Part shown: positions 52,447 through 63,252 of the stretch, piece after piece
How the letters are laid out: each line of letters starts with the position of its first letter
Position numbering within the stretch: position 1 is the first letter of the stretch
Source: Rhizobium phaseoli
Lineage (GTDB): Bacteria > Pseudomonadota > Alphaproteobacteria > Rhizobiales > Rhizobiaceae
Direction of reading: 5' to 3'
Length of the DNA: 64,000 bases
Assembly: GCF_003985125.1 (NCBI RefSeq)
Contig: NZ_ML133579.1
Span: 1 to 64,000, forward strand
The notes under the pieces: model-generated
The model's input: only the letters and a program-made list of their open reading frames with translations
Databases searched by the model: none
Told to the model about the DNA's origin: nothing
Program-made: the position numbers and the translations under genes

Positions 52447-52560
52447 AGAGCATGATGCCGAAAAGTGTGAGCGGTTTTCGGACGACATCATGCTCTAACT
52501 CTTTAATTAGAACAGGATTCAGATTTTAGTCCGACCGGACCCTAAAATCATCCTGTTCTA
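52447..52560. repeat. Composite rhizobial palindromic repeat, copy B
   Basis: The first hairpin pairs AGAGCATGATG (52447-52457) with CATCATGCTCT, around an inner CCGAAAA/TTTTCGG pair. The second pairs TAGAACAGGAT (52508) with ATCCTGTTCTA ending at 52560, around a GGTCCGGTCGGAC-type core. The first hairpin is homologous to part of the repeat at 4733-4844 in reverse orientation, with paired changes in the stem. Confidence 0.75.
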
Positions 52561-52740
52561 GTCGGCGGCATGGGATAGCCGCTGCCGAAATTGCCGAGGA
52601 TTTTCGCGACGGCCTGGATCGGACAGCCCCTTCGGCAACAGATCAGCGGCACTGCCGTAGACGGACATTGAACTTCCATAAACAAAGAAGCCCGGTCGGA
52701 ACCGGGCTTCGATCTCATCTCCCGAAAAGGGAAGTCAGGC
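52561..52740 (-). terminator. Gap with terminator of livJ
   Basis: AAGCCCGGT (52688-52696) pairs with ACCGGGCTT (52701-52709) around CGGA; on the minus strand TTCTTTGTTT follows. This ends the liv operon. The remaining 120 bases show no gene. Confidence 0.8.
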
Positions 52741-53862
52741 TTACATGCCCTGCGGAACGTAGGTGTACTTGCCGTCCGCGCCCTTCTTCCATTCGTACAT
52801 GATGTAGCCAGGAATTTTCGGGTCGCCCTTTTCGTCGAACGAAATGTCGCCGAGAACCGTCGGGAACGGACCCTTTTCCTTCATGGCCGTGGCAACGGCT
52901 TCAGGATCCACCGAACCGGCAGCCTTGGCAGCACCGGCGATCGCCTGCATCGCAGCATAGGAGTAGAGCGTGTAGGCTTCCGGGTTGAAGCCGGCGGTCT
53001 TGAACTTCTCGACGAGTTCCTTGTTGGCCGGGTTCAGCGTCGGGTCGGGACCGAAGGTGTTGAGCGTACCGGCAACGGCGTCACCAGCGATCGAGGCCAG
53101 TTCGTTCGAAACGATACCGTCACCCGAAACCAGCGTTGCCTTCAGGCCCTGGTCGGCAGCCTGACGGATGATGAGACCGGCTTCGGTGTGCAGGCCGCCC
53201 CAATAGATGATCGAGACGCCAGCTTCCTTCATCTTGGCGATGAGGGCCGAGAAGTCCTTGTCGCCGACGTTGATGCCTTCGTACATGACTTCGGTAAGGC
53301 CGGCAGCGTTCATGGCCTTCTTGGTTTCGTCGGCAAGGCCCTGACCGTACGGGGTCTTGTCGTGAACGACGGCGATCTTGGCATCCTTGAAGTGGTCGGC
53401 AAGATACTTGCCGGCGATGGCGCCCTGCTGGTCGTCACGGCCGCAGGTGCGGAACGTGTTCCAGAGACCGCGCTCGGTGAACTTCGGGTTGGTAGCAGCC
53501 GGGGTAATTTCGAGAATGCCGTTTTCGGCATAGACTTCCGAAGCCGGGATGGAAACGCCCGAGTTGAAGTGACCGATGACGAACTTGACGCCGTCGGCAA
53601 CGAACTTGTTGGCGACCGAGATGCCCTGCTTCGGATCGGAAACGTCGTCGCCGAGTTCGATCTTGATCTGCTCGCCGTTGATGCCGCCGGCTGCGTTGAT
53701 GTCGGCAGCTGCCTGCTCGGCACCCTTCTGAAGCTGAGCGCCGAAAGCGGCGTTCGGGCCGGTCAGCGGACCAGCGACAGCGATGAGAACGTCGGCCCGT
53801 GCGACGCCGCTGAAGGCGACCATCGCCGTCAGGGCCACCGCCGACAGAAGAGACTTCTTCAT
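52741..53862 (-). CDS. livJ: Branched-chain amino acid binding protein LivJ
   Basis: A 373-residue periplasmic binding protein with signal peptide SLLSAVALTAMVAFSGVARA and the start DVLIAVAGPLTGPNAAFGAQ. The Cys-containing NTFRTCGRDDQQGAIAGKYL and AVVHDKTPYGQGLADETKKA are typical of LivJ/LivK proteins for leucine, isoleucine and valine or broader amino acids. GGGAG precedes the ATG. It is the last gene of the liv set and is preceded by about 120 bases that may carry an extra promoter. Confidence 0.93.
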   Translation of the reverse strand: MKKSLLSAVALTAMVAFSGVARADVLIAVAGPLTGPNAAFGAQLQKGAEQAAADINAAGGINGEQIKIELGDDVSDPKQGISVANKFVADGVKFVIGHFNSGVSIPASEVYAENGILEITPAATNPKFTERGLWNTFRTCGRDDQQGAIAGKYLADHFKDAKIAVVHDKTPYGQGLADETKKAMNAAGLTEVMYEGINVGDKDFSALIAKMKEAGVSIIYWGGLHTEAGLIIRQAADQGLKATLVSGDGIVSNELASIAGDAVAGTLNTFGPDPTLNPANKELVEKFKTAGFNPEAYTLYSYAAMQAIAGAAKAAGSVDPEAVATAMKEKGPFPTVLGDISFDEKGDPKIPGYIMYEWKKGADGKYTYVPQGM

Positions 53863-53982
53863 ATTGTTACTCCCAATTTTTGGGCGGGTTCCGGTCCAAG
53901 GCCCGACGCATTACCCACCATTGACTACGCCAGGAAAGAGGTTCCACTCTGGAGGCAATTCATGCCTAGTTTCAACGGACTG

Positions 53983-54336
53983 TCAATGTTTGTCCTTCCA
54001 CGAAAACGCGGAAGTTTTTTCGTACAGCCAGTAATAGTTGTTGACCATCTGGTTGGTGCGGCGAAAGCGGAAGCCGGCGGTCGAGAAGACCAGCAGCGTC
54101 ACGAAATCGATGCCGTAATAGAGGGCGCTGAGCATCGGCCCGTTGAACAGGGCATGGTGGAGAAACTGCATCGCCCAGGCGAGCAGGAAGGTGTAGACGA
54201 CCGCCAGCGGATAATTATTCCAGCCGTCTGCAACCGCCTTGCCGGCCCGCCAGGCCGTCCAGAAGCCGATCAGCACGACAAGGGCGCGAATGACGAGACG
54301 GACGCTGTCATCGCTTTCGAAGAAAAGTCCCTGCAT
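53983..54336 (-). CDS. DUF6867-type small membrane protein in the liv operon
   Basis: A 117-residue protein with three likely membrane segments (residues about 12-30, 42-60 and 70-88) and a polar C-terminal tail with aromatic residues (MVNNYYWLYEKTSAFSWKDK). Its position between livF and livJ is shared by many rhizobia. No function is known to me; a membrane partner of the transporter is possible. Confidence 0.75.
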   Translation of the reverse strand: MQGLFFESDDSVRLVIRALVVLIGFWTAWRAGKAVADGWNNYPLAVVYTFLLAWAMQFLHHALFNGPMLSALYYGIDFVTLLVFSTAGFRFRRTNQMVNNYYWLYEKTSAFSWKDKH

Positions 54337-54355
54337 CTCAAACTCTCCCTTCGAG

Positions 54356-55098
54356 CTAGTGTCTTCCGCCTTCGAGATAGGCGGCGCGGACCTCGGGATT
54401 GGCGAGCAGTTCCTTGCCGGAGCCGCTCATCGTCACCTTGCCGTTCACCATCACGTAGGCGCGATGCGAAAGCCTGAGCGCCGCGAAGGCATTCTGCTCG
54501 ACCAGGAACACAGTGAGGCCTTCCTGCTCATTGAGCTTGCGGATCGCCTCGAAAATGCCCTTGACGATCAGCGGCGCGAGGCCAAGCGAAGGTTCGTCGA
54601 GCAGCAAGAGCTTCGGACGCGCCATCAGGGCGCGGCCGATCGACAGCATCTGCTGTTCGCCGCCCGAAAGCGTGCCGCCGCGCTGGGCGTGACGTTCCTT
54701 GAGACGCGGGAAGAGCGTAAAGATCTTCTCGACGTCCTCGGCGAAGTATTTGAGATTGTCGAGGCCGGCGCCCATCTGAAGGTTTTCCAGCACCGTCATG
54801 CGCGGGAAGATGCGGCGTCCCTCAGGCGACTGCGCGATGCGCAGGCGCGCAATCTCGTGTGTCGGCATCTTGGTGATATCGCGGCCCTCAAAGACGACCG
54901 CGCCCTTGCGAGCCTGTGGGCTGCCGCAGATCGTCATCATCAGCGTCGACTTGCCGGCGCCGTTGGCGCCGATCAGGCTGACGATCTCGCCCTTGTTGAC
55001 TTGGACATCGATGCCGGCCAGTGCACGGATATTGCCATAATAGGTTTCGACGCCGTTCACCTGAAGGAGCGGTTGACCCGTCATTACTTCGTCGCCCA

Positions 55099-55099
<1 letters not shown>
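54356..55099 (-). CDS. livF: Branched-chain amino acid ABC transporter ATPase LivF
   Basis: A 247-residue ATPase with Walker A LIGANGAGKSTLMMTICG, signature LSGGEQQMLSIGRALMA and Walker B LLLLDEPSLGLAPLI. Its start overlaps the livG stop as TGATG, so the two ATPases are coupled. It belongs to the high-affinity amino acid uptake system (Bra/Liv) that is important in bacteroids of Rhizobium; that role is family knowledge. Confidence 0.95.
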
Positions 55100-55973
<874 letters not shown>

Positions 55974-55974
<1 letters not shown>

Positions 55975-57365
55975 CAACCATGGCCCTCCTTGGTAAAGCT
56001 TCCGGATATGGCCTTGCGCTCTTTGAGGAAGGCGGTCGGTTCACGCGAGCCGACGAAACCGCGCGGCTTGAACAGCATGACGACGACCATGGCAAGGCCG
56101 AAGAGCAGCATGCGGTAGAGTTCCGGCGTGAAGTCCGGCCCGAAGACCGCTTTCAGGAAGTCCATTTCGCGCAGCGCCTCGGTGCCGCCGACCATGACGA
56201 TCGCAGCAATGGCAATGCCGGTCAGCGAACCCATCCCGCCGAGAACGACGATAGCGAGAACGACGGCCGATTCCAGGAAGATGAAGGATTCCGGCGAGAC
56301 GAAACCCTGGCGCGCGGCGAAGAACGAGCCAGCGAAGCCCCCGAACATCGCACCCGTTGCAAAGGCCGTGAGCTTGGTCGTCACCGTGTTGATGCCGAGC
56401 GAACGGCAGGCGATCTCGTCTTCGCGCAGCGCTTCCCAGGCACGCCCGATCGGCATGCGGCGCAGCCGGATGGTGACGTAGGCCGTCAGCATGCAGAGTG
56501 CCAGGATGAGATAGAAGAGGAAGATCTTGTAATAGGCGGACGACATCGGCAGGTGGAAAAGCTTGGCAAAGCCGCCGGCTGTCGCGTCGAAGGGGATGCC
56601 GAACAGCGTCGCCTTCGGAATGCTCGAGATACCGAACGTCCCCTTGGTCACGTCAGTCCAGTTGATGAGGACGAGACGGATGATCTCGCCGAAGGCAAGC
56701 GTGACGATTGCGAGGTAGTCACCGCGCAGGCGCAGCACCGGAAAGCCGAGTATGACGCCCCAGAGCGCCGCCAAGGTGCCGGAAAGCGGCAGCAGCACCC
56801 AGAAGGACAGGCCGAAGTAGCTCGACAGCAGCGCGTAGGAATAGGCGCCGACCGCATAGAAGGCGACGTAACCGAGATCGAGCAGGCCGGCGAGACCGAC
56901 GACGATGTTCAGCCCCCAGGCGAGCATCACGTAGATCAGGATCTGGATGCCGAAATTGTCGACCCATTTGAGCGAGCCCTGAGCACCGACGAGCGCCACG
57001 ATCACGACAGGATAGAGCACCAGCGCGAGCAGCGCGAACTTCAGGAAATGGCGATGGAAGAAGTTCTTCTCGGTCGAGATGTCGAGATCGCCTTCTCGTG
57101 CCTTCCTAAGCTTGCGGCGGTCGATGTTCGGCTTGATGAAAACGACCATGAGGAAACGGCCGATCGCGGCGACAGCGACGAAGATTGCAAGCAATCCCCA
57201 GCGCTGCACGATGATCAACTCGTTGTTGATGTTCTGGTCGGTCTTCAGACCGACATAGAGGACGAACATGCCGAGTGACAGGACGGCGGCGAAAAGGGCT
57301 TCGGTAAGGCCTTTGCGGACAAGTCCGGCGTCGGGCTTGCCTGCAGAATTCTCGATGTTTGCCAT
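55974..57365 (-). CDS. livM: Branched-chain amino acid ABC transporter permease LivM
   Basis: A 463-residue permease with an N-terminal extension of about 130 residues holding three membrane segments and a charged loop (RRKLRKAREGDLDISTEKNF), then the standard LivM core (LGYVAFYAVGAYSYALLSSY, REDEIACRSLGINTVTTKL as docking loop). It begins 4 bases after livH ends. Confidence 0.94.
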
Positions 57366-57369
57366 GACG

Positions 57370-58272
57370 TTATACCTTCTCGACTTCCGGCCGTCCGAGG
57401 ATACCCGTCGGCTTGAAGATCAGCACGAAAGCGAGGATGGCGAAGGTCGCCACATCCTTGTACGCGATGGTGAAATAGGCCGACCACAGCGATTCGATCA
57501 GGCCGATCATCAGCCCGCCGAGAACGGCGCCCGGCAGCGAACCGATGCCGCCGAGAACGGCCGCAGTGAATGCCTTCACGCCCGGCGTGAACCCGTCGGC
57601 GAACGACGCGACACCATAATACATCAGATACATCGTGCCGGCGACGGCAGCCAGCGCCGCACCCATGACGAAGGTGATCGAGATCGTCTGGTCGACGTTG
57701 ACGCCGAGAAGCGCCGCCATCTTGCGATCCTGCTCGGTGGCGCGCTGGGCGCGGCCGAGAGCGGTATGGTTGACGATATACCAGAAGATCGTCAGCAGCA
57801 CCGCGGTGATCACGATGATGATGATCTGCTTCAGCGATACCGAGATGTTGCCGAACTGGTAGACCGAACTCACCATCGGCGGGATCGGCTTATTGCGCGG
57901 ACCTTGCGTCACCTGGATGAAATTGGACAGCACGATCGACATGCCGATCGCGGTAATCAGCGGCGCCAGGCGGAATGAACCGCGCAAAGGCCGATATGCG
58001 ACGCGCTCGATCGTCCAATTCCACAAACTCGTCATCAGCATCGCGACGACAAGCATCGCCAGCAGCAGAATTGCCACCGGGAGACCTGCGAAGATGGATG
58101 TGAGGACGAGGAAGACGATAAGAGCGGCGAAACCACCGAGCATGAAGATGTCGCCATGGGCGAAATTGATCATGCCGATAATGCCATAAACCATCGTATA
58201 GCCGATAGCCACAAGGCCATAGATGGATCCGAGCGTCAGCCCGTTGAAGAGCTGCTGGACGAAATACTCCAT
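57370..58272 (-). CDS. livH: Branched-chain amino acid ABC transporter permease LivH
   Basis: A 300-residue permease beginning MEYFVQQLFNGLTLGSIYGL, with GYTMVYGIIGMINFAHGDIF and the docking loop ATEQDRKMAALLGVNVDQTI. It is the first gene of the liv operon. The start at 58272 gives normal length; the frame is open upstream to 58311. The promoter should lie in the 535 bases to the right. Confidence 0.94.
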   Translation of the reverse strand: MEYFVQQLFNGLTLGSIYGLVAIGYTMVYGIIGMINFAHGDIFMLGGFAALIVFLVLTSIFAGLPVAILLLAMLVVAMLMTSLWNWTIERVAYRPLRGSFRLAPLITAIGMSIVLSNFIQVTQGPRNKPIPPMVSSVYQFGNISVSLKQIIIIVITAVLLTIFWYIVNHTALGRAQRATEQDRKMAALLGVNVDQTISITFVMGAALAAVAGTMYLMYYGVASFADGFTPGVKAFTAAVLGGIGSLPGAVLGGLMIGLIESLWSAYFTIAYKDVATFAILAFVLIFKPTGILGRPEVEKV

Positions 58273-58808
58273 ATGTCGTTTTCCCCTGGATGCGAGCCGA
58301 ATATGCTGCATCTCTTTTTGGTTCTTCGGTCGCCCGTTTCAGGCAACCTCATGACCGCAATGCATAGCGGTTTCGCTGCAAATGTGAAGACAAAAAGGAT
58401 TTTCTCCGGCAGATTCTTGTTCGAACAGGGCTAAATGGCGCATTTTGCACCAAAATCCACAGAAAATCGGCGAAGCACGTCCTGTTTTTAGCCAAAAACC
58501 GGCGTCGAATTAACCATCCGATGATTTCGTCTTGAAATTTCGTGAAGACCTTGCGGCGTAAGCTATTCCACAGAATTGGAAGATGGAGCAAATTCGGACC
58601 CGAAGCGCGCCGCTTTTGCGAATCCCATTCCAGTGAACGGGCTGCCAACTTCGTCTGACAAGACCGAAAGCTTATGGTAGCATCGCAGACTGCGTTATCG
58701 GGGTGCGGAGCGCGGGGCGAAACACCATATTAGATTGAGTATGGTGACAGGGATGGTTTGCGGACGAGCGACAAGGGATGCTCGCCGCGCGGCGAACGGC
58801 AAAGGACA
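58273..58808. promoter_or_regulatory. Divergent upstream region of livH and pssB
   Basis: About 535 bases without a convincing gene, AT-rich in the middle (58380-58560). It must hold the livH promoter on the minus strand and the pssB promoter on the plus strand. I see no perfect operator palindrome. Confidence 0.4.
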
Positions 58809-59606
58809 ATGCTGAGGACATTCGAAAGGGCGGCGCTCGAAGCCGGCAAGGCCATCATAGCGGTCTTGCGCGAAGGCTTTCCCGTCGCCATGAAGGCGGA
58901 TGCAAGTCCGGTCACGGTCGCCGACGAGGAGGCCGAACGCATCATCCTTGCGCATCTTGCCCGAGACTTTCCCGAAATACCCGTTGTGGCGGAAGAGTCG
59001 GTCGCCGCCGGCCGGGTGCCTGACATCAGCGGTCGGGGCTTCTTCCTGGTCGACCCTCTCGACGGCACGCGGGAATTCGTCGACGGGCGGCAGGAATTCA
59101 CCGTCAACATCGCATATATCGAGAACAGCGCTCCGATGGCCGGGATCGTCTACGCGCCGGCACTCGGGCTTGCCTTCTCGGGAGAACGCGGCCACGCCGA
59201 AAGACTCGTGGTGACGGAGGATTTCACCGTCGGCGCACGCAGTGCAATCACCGTGCGCGAACAACCGGCCGACCGGCTGGCGCTCGCGAGCCTTCGCCAC
59301 AACAGCCCGGAGACCGGAACCTTTCTCGCCGACCATGCGATTTCCAAGTGCACCAACATCGGTTCGTCGTTGAAATTTTGCCTGCTGGCTGAAGGCAAGG
59401 CCGACGTCTACCCCCGTTTCACCCGCACGATGGAATGGGACACGGCGGCCGGCGATGCAGTGCTTCGCGCCGCCGGCGGTTCGACCGTGACGCTCGACGG
59501 AGCGCCGCTGACCTACGGCAAGACCGGAACGGCGGCTGATTTCGATTTCGCCAACCCGAACTTCATTTCCTGGGGCGGCAGGAAACGCGTCCTCGAACCC
59601 GCGTGA
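58809..59606 (+). CDS. pssB: Inositol monophosphatase/CysQ-type phosphatase (PssB-like)
   Basis: A 265-residue magnesium-dependent phosphatase. Metal-site motifs are PVVAEESVAAGR (Glu), FFLVDPLDGTREFVDGRQEF (the DPLDGT signature) and RTMEWDTAAGDAVLRAAGG (the second WDTAAG signature). The sequence is closest to CysQ, which removes the 3'-phosphate of PAP. In R. leguminosarum an inositol-monophosphatase-like gene named pssB precedes pssA, and this locus has that layout. AAAGGAC stands before ATG 58809. Whether it acts on PAP or on a polysaccharide-related substrate is unsettled. Confidence 0.82.
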   Translation: MLRTFERAALEAGKAIIAVLREGFPVAMKADASPVTVADEEAERIILAHLARDFPEIPVVAEESVAAGRVPDISGRGFFLVDPLDGTREFVDGRQEFTVNIAYIENSAPMAGIVYAPALGLAFSGERGHAERLVVTEDFTVGARSAITVREQPADRLALASLRHNSPETGTFLADHAISKCTNIGSSLKFCLLAEGKADVYPRFTRTMEWDTAAGDAVLRAAGGSTVTLDGAPLTYGKTGTAADFDFANPNFISWGGRKRVLEPA

Positions 59607-60196
59607 CCGCCCGCAAGGACCGCTGAAAGCGCCGCAGGCAGATTTCTTCACCGCGACAAGGTTGGTGCTTTCTCGGCCCCCTCCCCCGTGCCGACTATCT
59701 CAGCTCCGCCGGCCATCGACTGATTCGCTTGGCCGGGTGACAGAGGTGATTCTGTGGGAATCGCCCGCTTCCCCACACCTTCTACCTGCAAAACCTCGTC
59801 GATCCCGCCTTGGTTTTGTCACATTTTGGCACTGTTAGATAACCAGCCGACCGTTCTCGCGGAAAAATTTCGCCCCGGTTTCTATTAAGAATTGGCGCTT
59901 TTGGGCGATGCGGTACGTGCCGAAAAGGCACGTCCGGAGCACCCCGGAAGCCCCTGTCAAAGGCCTAAAAACCTTGATGAAATTCCAATTCTTAACGAAA
60001 TATCATGAGTTTGCCTCAACTTAACGCAAGTGCGAAAGATTTATTGCGATGCGATATTTCTCTGGACACCATTACACAATTGTCGCATTTTTCCGTTTTA
60101 GTAGGGTTACCAACACCTGAGTGCAGCCCTGGTGACAGGGTAAACCATTGATCGCCTATTGCCGCCGCGCCCCTCGAAGACAACAGAGTACGATCC
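59607..60196 (+). promoter_or_regulatory. Long pssA upstream region
   Basis: 590 bases without a gene. TTAAGAATTGG (59886-59896) and CCAATTCTTAA (59985-59995) form an exact 11-base inverted repeat about 90 bases apart, the outstanding mark of the region. A small hairpin CCCTG/CAGGG lies near 60128-60141. The pssA promoter of R. leguminosarum is known to be long and controlled by several regulators (RosR among them), which fits the size, but I did not place a RosR box. Confidence 0.5.
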
Positions 60197-60922
60197 TTGA
60201 GCATCACGGAACTAAACAACACCATTTCGACAGAGTCCTTCCGGCCGAGCCGCCGCCAGCAGCCGAGCCTGAAGATCCAGACCCCTGTAATCCACAGCGA
60301 TGCGCCGCAGGCGCCGTGGGTGGATCTTGTCCTGAAGCGGGCGTTCGACATTGTTTCGTCGTTGAGCGCCCTCCTCGTCCTTGCGCCTTTGCTTCTCCTC
60401 GTCGCCCTCTTGATCAAGCTGGACAGCCCTGGACCGGTGCTGTTCAAGCAAACCCGTTGGGGTAGGAACTGCAAGGCCATCAAAGTCTACAAGTTCCGCT
60501 CCATGCGGACCGATCTCTGCGATGTCTCGGGCGTTGCTCAGACGGTGAAGAATGACCCGCGCGTTACCCGCATCGGCGCCATCCTGCGCCGTACGAACAT
60601 CGACGAATTGCCGCAGCTGTTGAACGTGCTGTTGGGCGACATGTCGGTCGTCGGTCCGCGCTGCCACGCGATCGGCATGCGCGCGGGTGGCATGCTGTAC
60701 GAAGAGCTTGTGCCGGAATACCACCAGCGCCACGCAATGCGTCCGGGCATGACGGGTCTGGCCCAGATGCGCGGCCTGCGCGGCCCGACCGATCGTCCGG
60801 CCAAAGCCCGCGCCCGCATTGCCAGCGACCTCTATTACGTCGGAAATTTCTCGATTTTGATGGATATGCGCATCATTGTCGGAACCGTCCTGTCGGAACT
60901 GGCCGGCGGAAAAGGCTTCTAG
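60197..60922 (+). CDS. pssA: Initiating sugar transferase of exopolysaccharide synthesis, PssA/ExoY type
   Basis: A 241-residue bacterial sugar transferase that loads the first sugar phosphate on undecaprenyl phosphate. One membrane segment (residues about 52-75, LSALLVLAPLLLLVALLIKL) precedes the catalytic part. Motifs include KQTRWGRNCKAIKVYKFRSM, NDPRVTRIGAILRRTNIDEL and LLGDMSVVGPRCH; the C-terminus has PGMTGLAQMRGLRGPTD. The frame opens with TTG 60197; an ATG start would be far inside, so TTG is likely. The pssB-pssA order matches R. leguminosarum, where PssA starts acidic exopolysaccharide. Confidence 0.85.
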   Translation: MSITELNNTISTESFRPSRRQQPSLKIQTPVIHSDAPQAPWVDLVLKRAFDIVSSLSALLVLAPLLLLVALLIKLDSPGPVLFKQTRWGRNCKAIKVYKFRSMRTDLCDVSGVAQTVKNDPRVTRIGAILRRTNIDELPQLLNVLLGDMSVVGPRCHAIGMRAGGMLYEELVPEYHQRHAMRPGMTGLAQMRGLRGPTDRPAKARARIASDLYYVGNFSILMDMRIIVGTVLSELAGGKGF

Positions 60923-61855
60923 GCTTTTTGTGAGAAAGGACCGGCTGCTCGGAGCAGCCGGTACCGGAATGCTCGGGCCGTTGCCTGCAGGTGGTCGAGC
61001 GAATCGAGCTTACCATGCGCTCCTTCCGGATATCCCCGCGATCCGTTCGACGACAGATCGAGAAGAATCGCGTCGCGCCCCCTCTCTTGCCGTCAGCCAA
61101 CTCAGCGCCGCGCGTCTCCTCTGCGGCGCGAAGAACGCTGCGGCACTTTGGGTAACCTACGCATCCGATTTGCCGGCGGAGAGCCTGGGGCCATAGAGCG
61201 TCGCCATTTACCGGCTGCGCTACCGCGTGGACCGCTGCCCGACAAAGGTGAAAATGTATTGTTTCAGGTCACCATCATACGATGCGAAGGCGACCGCATT
61301 CGTCACCGCATCCTGGAAGAACATGTCGAGATGGCGATTTCCTGATCGGCCGCCCTCCTCGTAAATGCGCCCTCCGTACGGCAGATCGGCAGGATCGTCC
61401 GCTTCATTACCATCCCGGCCTGCAGCAATAAAAGAGGTCGGCGATCTCCTAAGCTGGCGAGGTTTTGCGGTGGCTCGTGTGCGTCGCATGAATCAAATTT
61501 GCTGCGACGCGCATTGGAAATCGAAGCCTGTAAGCCCCCCCGTCGTCAAAGCGCGCTTCATCTTTCTGACCTCGCCTGACCGCTTACGGTTCGGCCTCGC
61601 TGCCGGTGACGAGAAGCTCGTGCCGAGATGTCGCTGAAGGCAGCTTGGCTCACGGCAGGGACAGGAAGCGTCAAAATCATACGAATTGGACCGATGCAGC
61701 AAGATCGGCGATGAAGACTTGCGGGGCAGACACTCATTCATCCGCCACTCCCGGGCATCTAAATTTGTTATCAAAGTCTTACGGTGGGCTTAGGCAATTT
61801 TTAAATGTGGCAGGCTAGAGTGGCGCTCGTGGTCTTGCGTTGTGTAGAGAGTCCA
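60923..61855. other. 930-base stretch without a recognisable gene
   Basis: After a hairpin (ACCGGCTGCT at 60940-60949 with AGCAGCCGGT at 60953-60962) that may end pssA transcripts, the region has several short open frames but none with a known motif or a good ribosome site. The part 61500-61800 is less GC-rich. The last 60 bases (TTAAATGTGGCAGG from 61801) look like the sciP promoter region. GAGTC, a CcrM site, lies at 61849-61853. Confidence 0.4.
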
Positions 61856-62131
61856 ATGACCGAAATGATACGTCCCCGAGTGAAATATGTCATCGGCCCC
61901 GATGGCAGCCCCCTGACTATCGCGGACCTTCCGCCGCCGAATACGCGGCGCTGGGTGATCCGCCGGAAGGCAGAGGTTGTCGCGGCTGTTCGCGGTGGCC
62001 TGTTGAGCTTGGAAGAGGCCTGCGAGCGTTACACGCTTACGGTCGAAGAGTTCCTGTCCTGGCAGTCATCGATCAACAGCCATGGCCTCGCCGGCCTGCG
62101 CACCACGCGCATTCAGCAGTATCGCCACTGA
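61856..62131 (+). CDS. sciP: CtrA inhibitor SciP (DUF1153)
   Basis: A 91-residue protein of the DUF1153 family. The helix-turn-helix part is RWVIRRKAEVVAAVRGGLLS followed by LEEACERYTLTVEEFLSWQ. SciP of Caulobacter binds CtrA and prevents it from recruiting RNA polymerase at its promoters late in the cell cycle. The ATG 61856 matches the conserved N-terminus (MIRPRVKYVIGPDGSPL). In Rhizobiales it lies near ctrA, which is probably just beyond the right edge of this window. Confidence 0.92.
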   Translation: MTEMIRPRVKYVIGPDGSPLTIADLPPPNTRRWVIRRKAEVVAAVRGGLLSLEEACERYTLTVEEFLSWQSSINSHGLAGLRTTRIQQYRH

Positions 62132-62150
62132 TCGCACCCATCATCGACGA

Positions 62151-62654
62151 TCATTTCGGGCCGGACGCATCTCCCGTCAGGGAGTGCAGAAGGCCCGAAA
62201 TCATTGACGAGGCCGCATAGCACCACAGGCCAGGCTGTGTGAAAGCATTCGCCAGCCCCCTCGTCTTCGCCGCCGCAATGACGATCGCGACCAGCAGCAC
62301 GTCCATCATTGACCACTTGGACAGATGCGGCACGACGCGATGATAAAAGAAACTGCCGGCCCCGCCGCCGGCACCTGTCGCTTCAGCAGCGATCCCAACC
62401 ATCTTCAGAATGGGCAGCACGATCGAGACCAATGCGACGATCGCCGCCAGCGGCCCATCCCCGCCCTGCCAGAGCGAGACGACGATGTCGACAAGCGACG
62501 AGGTCCGATCGAAGAAATACAATGTCTCGAAATGGACCAGCGGCAAGAGCAGGCCGAGCGCCAGGAGGAACGGCGCCGCCACGAGAAGAACGGGGCGGAT
62601 CATCGGAAGCGCCTTCATCCACGCGAACCTCGCACCGATCCGACCCTTTTTCAT
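62151..62654 (-). CDS. PqiA-like (paraquat-inducible protein A family) membrane protein
   Basis: A 167-residue protein with four predicted membrane segments (about 17-38, 53-80, 95-118 and 125-150). The stretches DRTSSLVDIVVSLWQGGDG and LSKWSMMDVLLVAIVIAAAK match half of PqiA, where the WSMMDV motif is conserved. It is a single half-unit, shorter than E. coli PqiA. GGAGGAGACGG precedes ATG 62654. It is convergent with sciP, with 19 bases between them, and divergent from the small acetyltransferase gene. Confidence 0.78.
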   Translation of the reverse strand: MKKGRIGARFAWMKALPMIRPVLLVAAPFLLALGLLLPLVHFETLYFFDRTSSLVDIVVSLWQGGDGPLAAIVALVSIVLPILKMVGIAAEATGAGGGAGSFFYHRVVPHLSKWSMMDVLLVAIVIAAAKTRGLANAFTQPGLWCYAASSMISGLLHSLTGDASGPK

Positions 62655-62758
62655 GAACACTCCGTCTCCTCCGGGAATTGTCTCGCCGGCTTGGCATGAT
62701 CGCCACGCCGTGTCACCGTCGCCGGCGACAATATCCCCATCCCTTGCGAGGAAAGACA

Positions 62759-63037
62759 ATGGACATTCGAAACGAGGAAAGCGCCTCCGGCGGCCGTTAT
62801 GCGGCCGAGGTAGAGGGGCATGAGGCGGAGATGACCTATTCGCGCACATCGCCGAAGCTCGTGATCATCGATCACACCGCCGTTCCCGATGCCCTGCGCG
62901 GCAAAGGCGTCGGCCAGGCATTGGCGTTGCACGCCGTGGAGGCCGCCCGCACCGGCGGCTGGAAGATTATTCCGCTCTGCCCCTTTTTCAAGGCGCAGGC
63001 GCAGCACCACCCGGAATGGCGCGATGTCGTGAACTGA
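62759..63037 (+). CDS. YjdJ-type GCN5-like N-acetyltransferase
   Basis: A 92-residue minimal acetyltransferase. The acetyl-CoA loop is ALRGKGVGQALALHAVEAAR, preceded by the beta strands EAEMTYSRTSPKLVIIDHT, and the C-terminal CPFFKAQAQHHPEWRDVV with Cys is typical of this short subgroup. AGGAAAG stands before ATG 62759. The substrate is not known. It is divergent from the PqiA-like gene. Confidence 0.82.
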   Translation: MDIRNEESASGGRYAAEVEGHEAEMTYSRTSPKLVIIDHTAVPDALRGKGVGQALALHAVEAARTGGWKIIPLCPFFKAQAQHHPEWRDVVN

Positions 63038-63252
63038 TTGCTATTGCTTTCTTGGCTGGCGCCGCGCGTCTTTTCAAACGCGCGGAGGATGCCACGACTT
63101 CCGCGCATCTTGGCGCCGATGCGCCAGTCGGGCGATAGGGAGATGGAAACGGCAAACACCAAAAGCCATGTATGACGGACCAGCGCGCCCATCATACATG
63201 GCTTCTCTGTGGCGATCCCCGGGGCGCCGAACCCGGCGCCCGACGTTTTCTC

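Noticed and set aside
61220..61774. Two minus-strand frames of about 90 codons in the pssA-sciP gap
   Set aside because: No ribosome site, no motif, and unusual composition; they may be decayed sequence but cannot be supported as genes.
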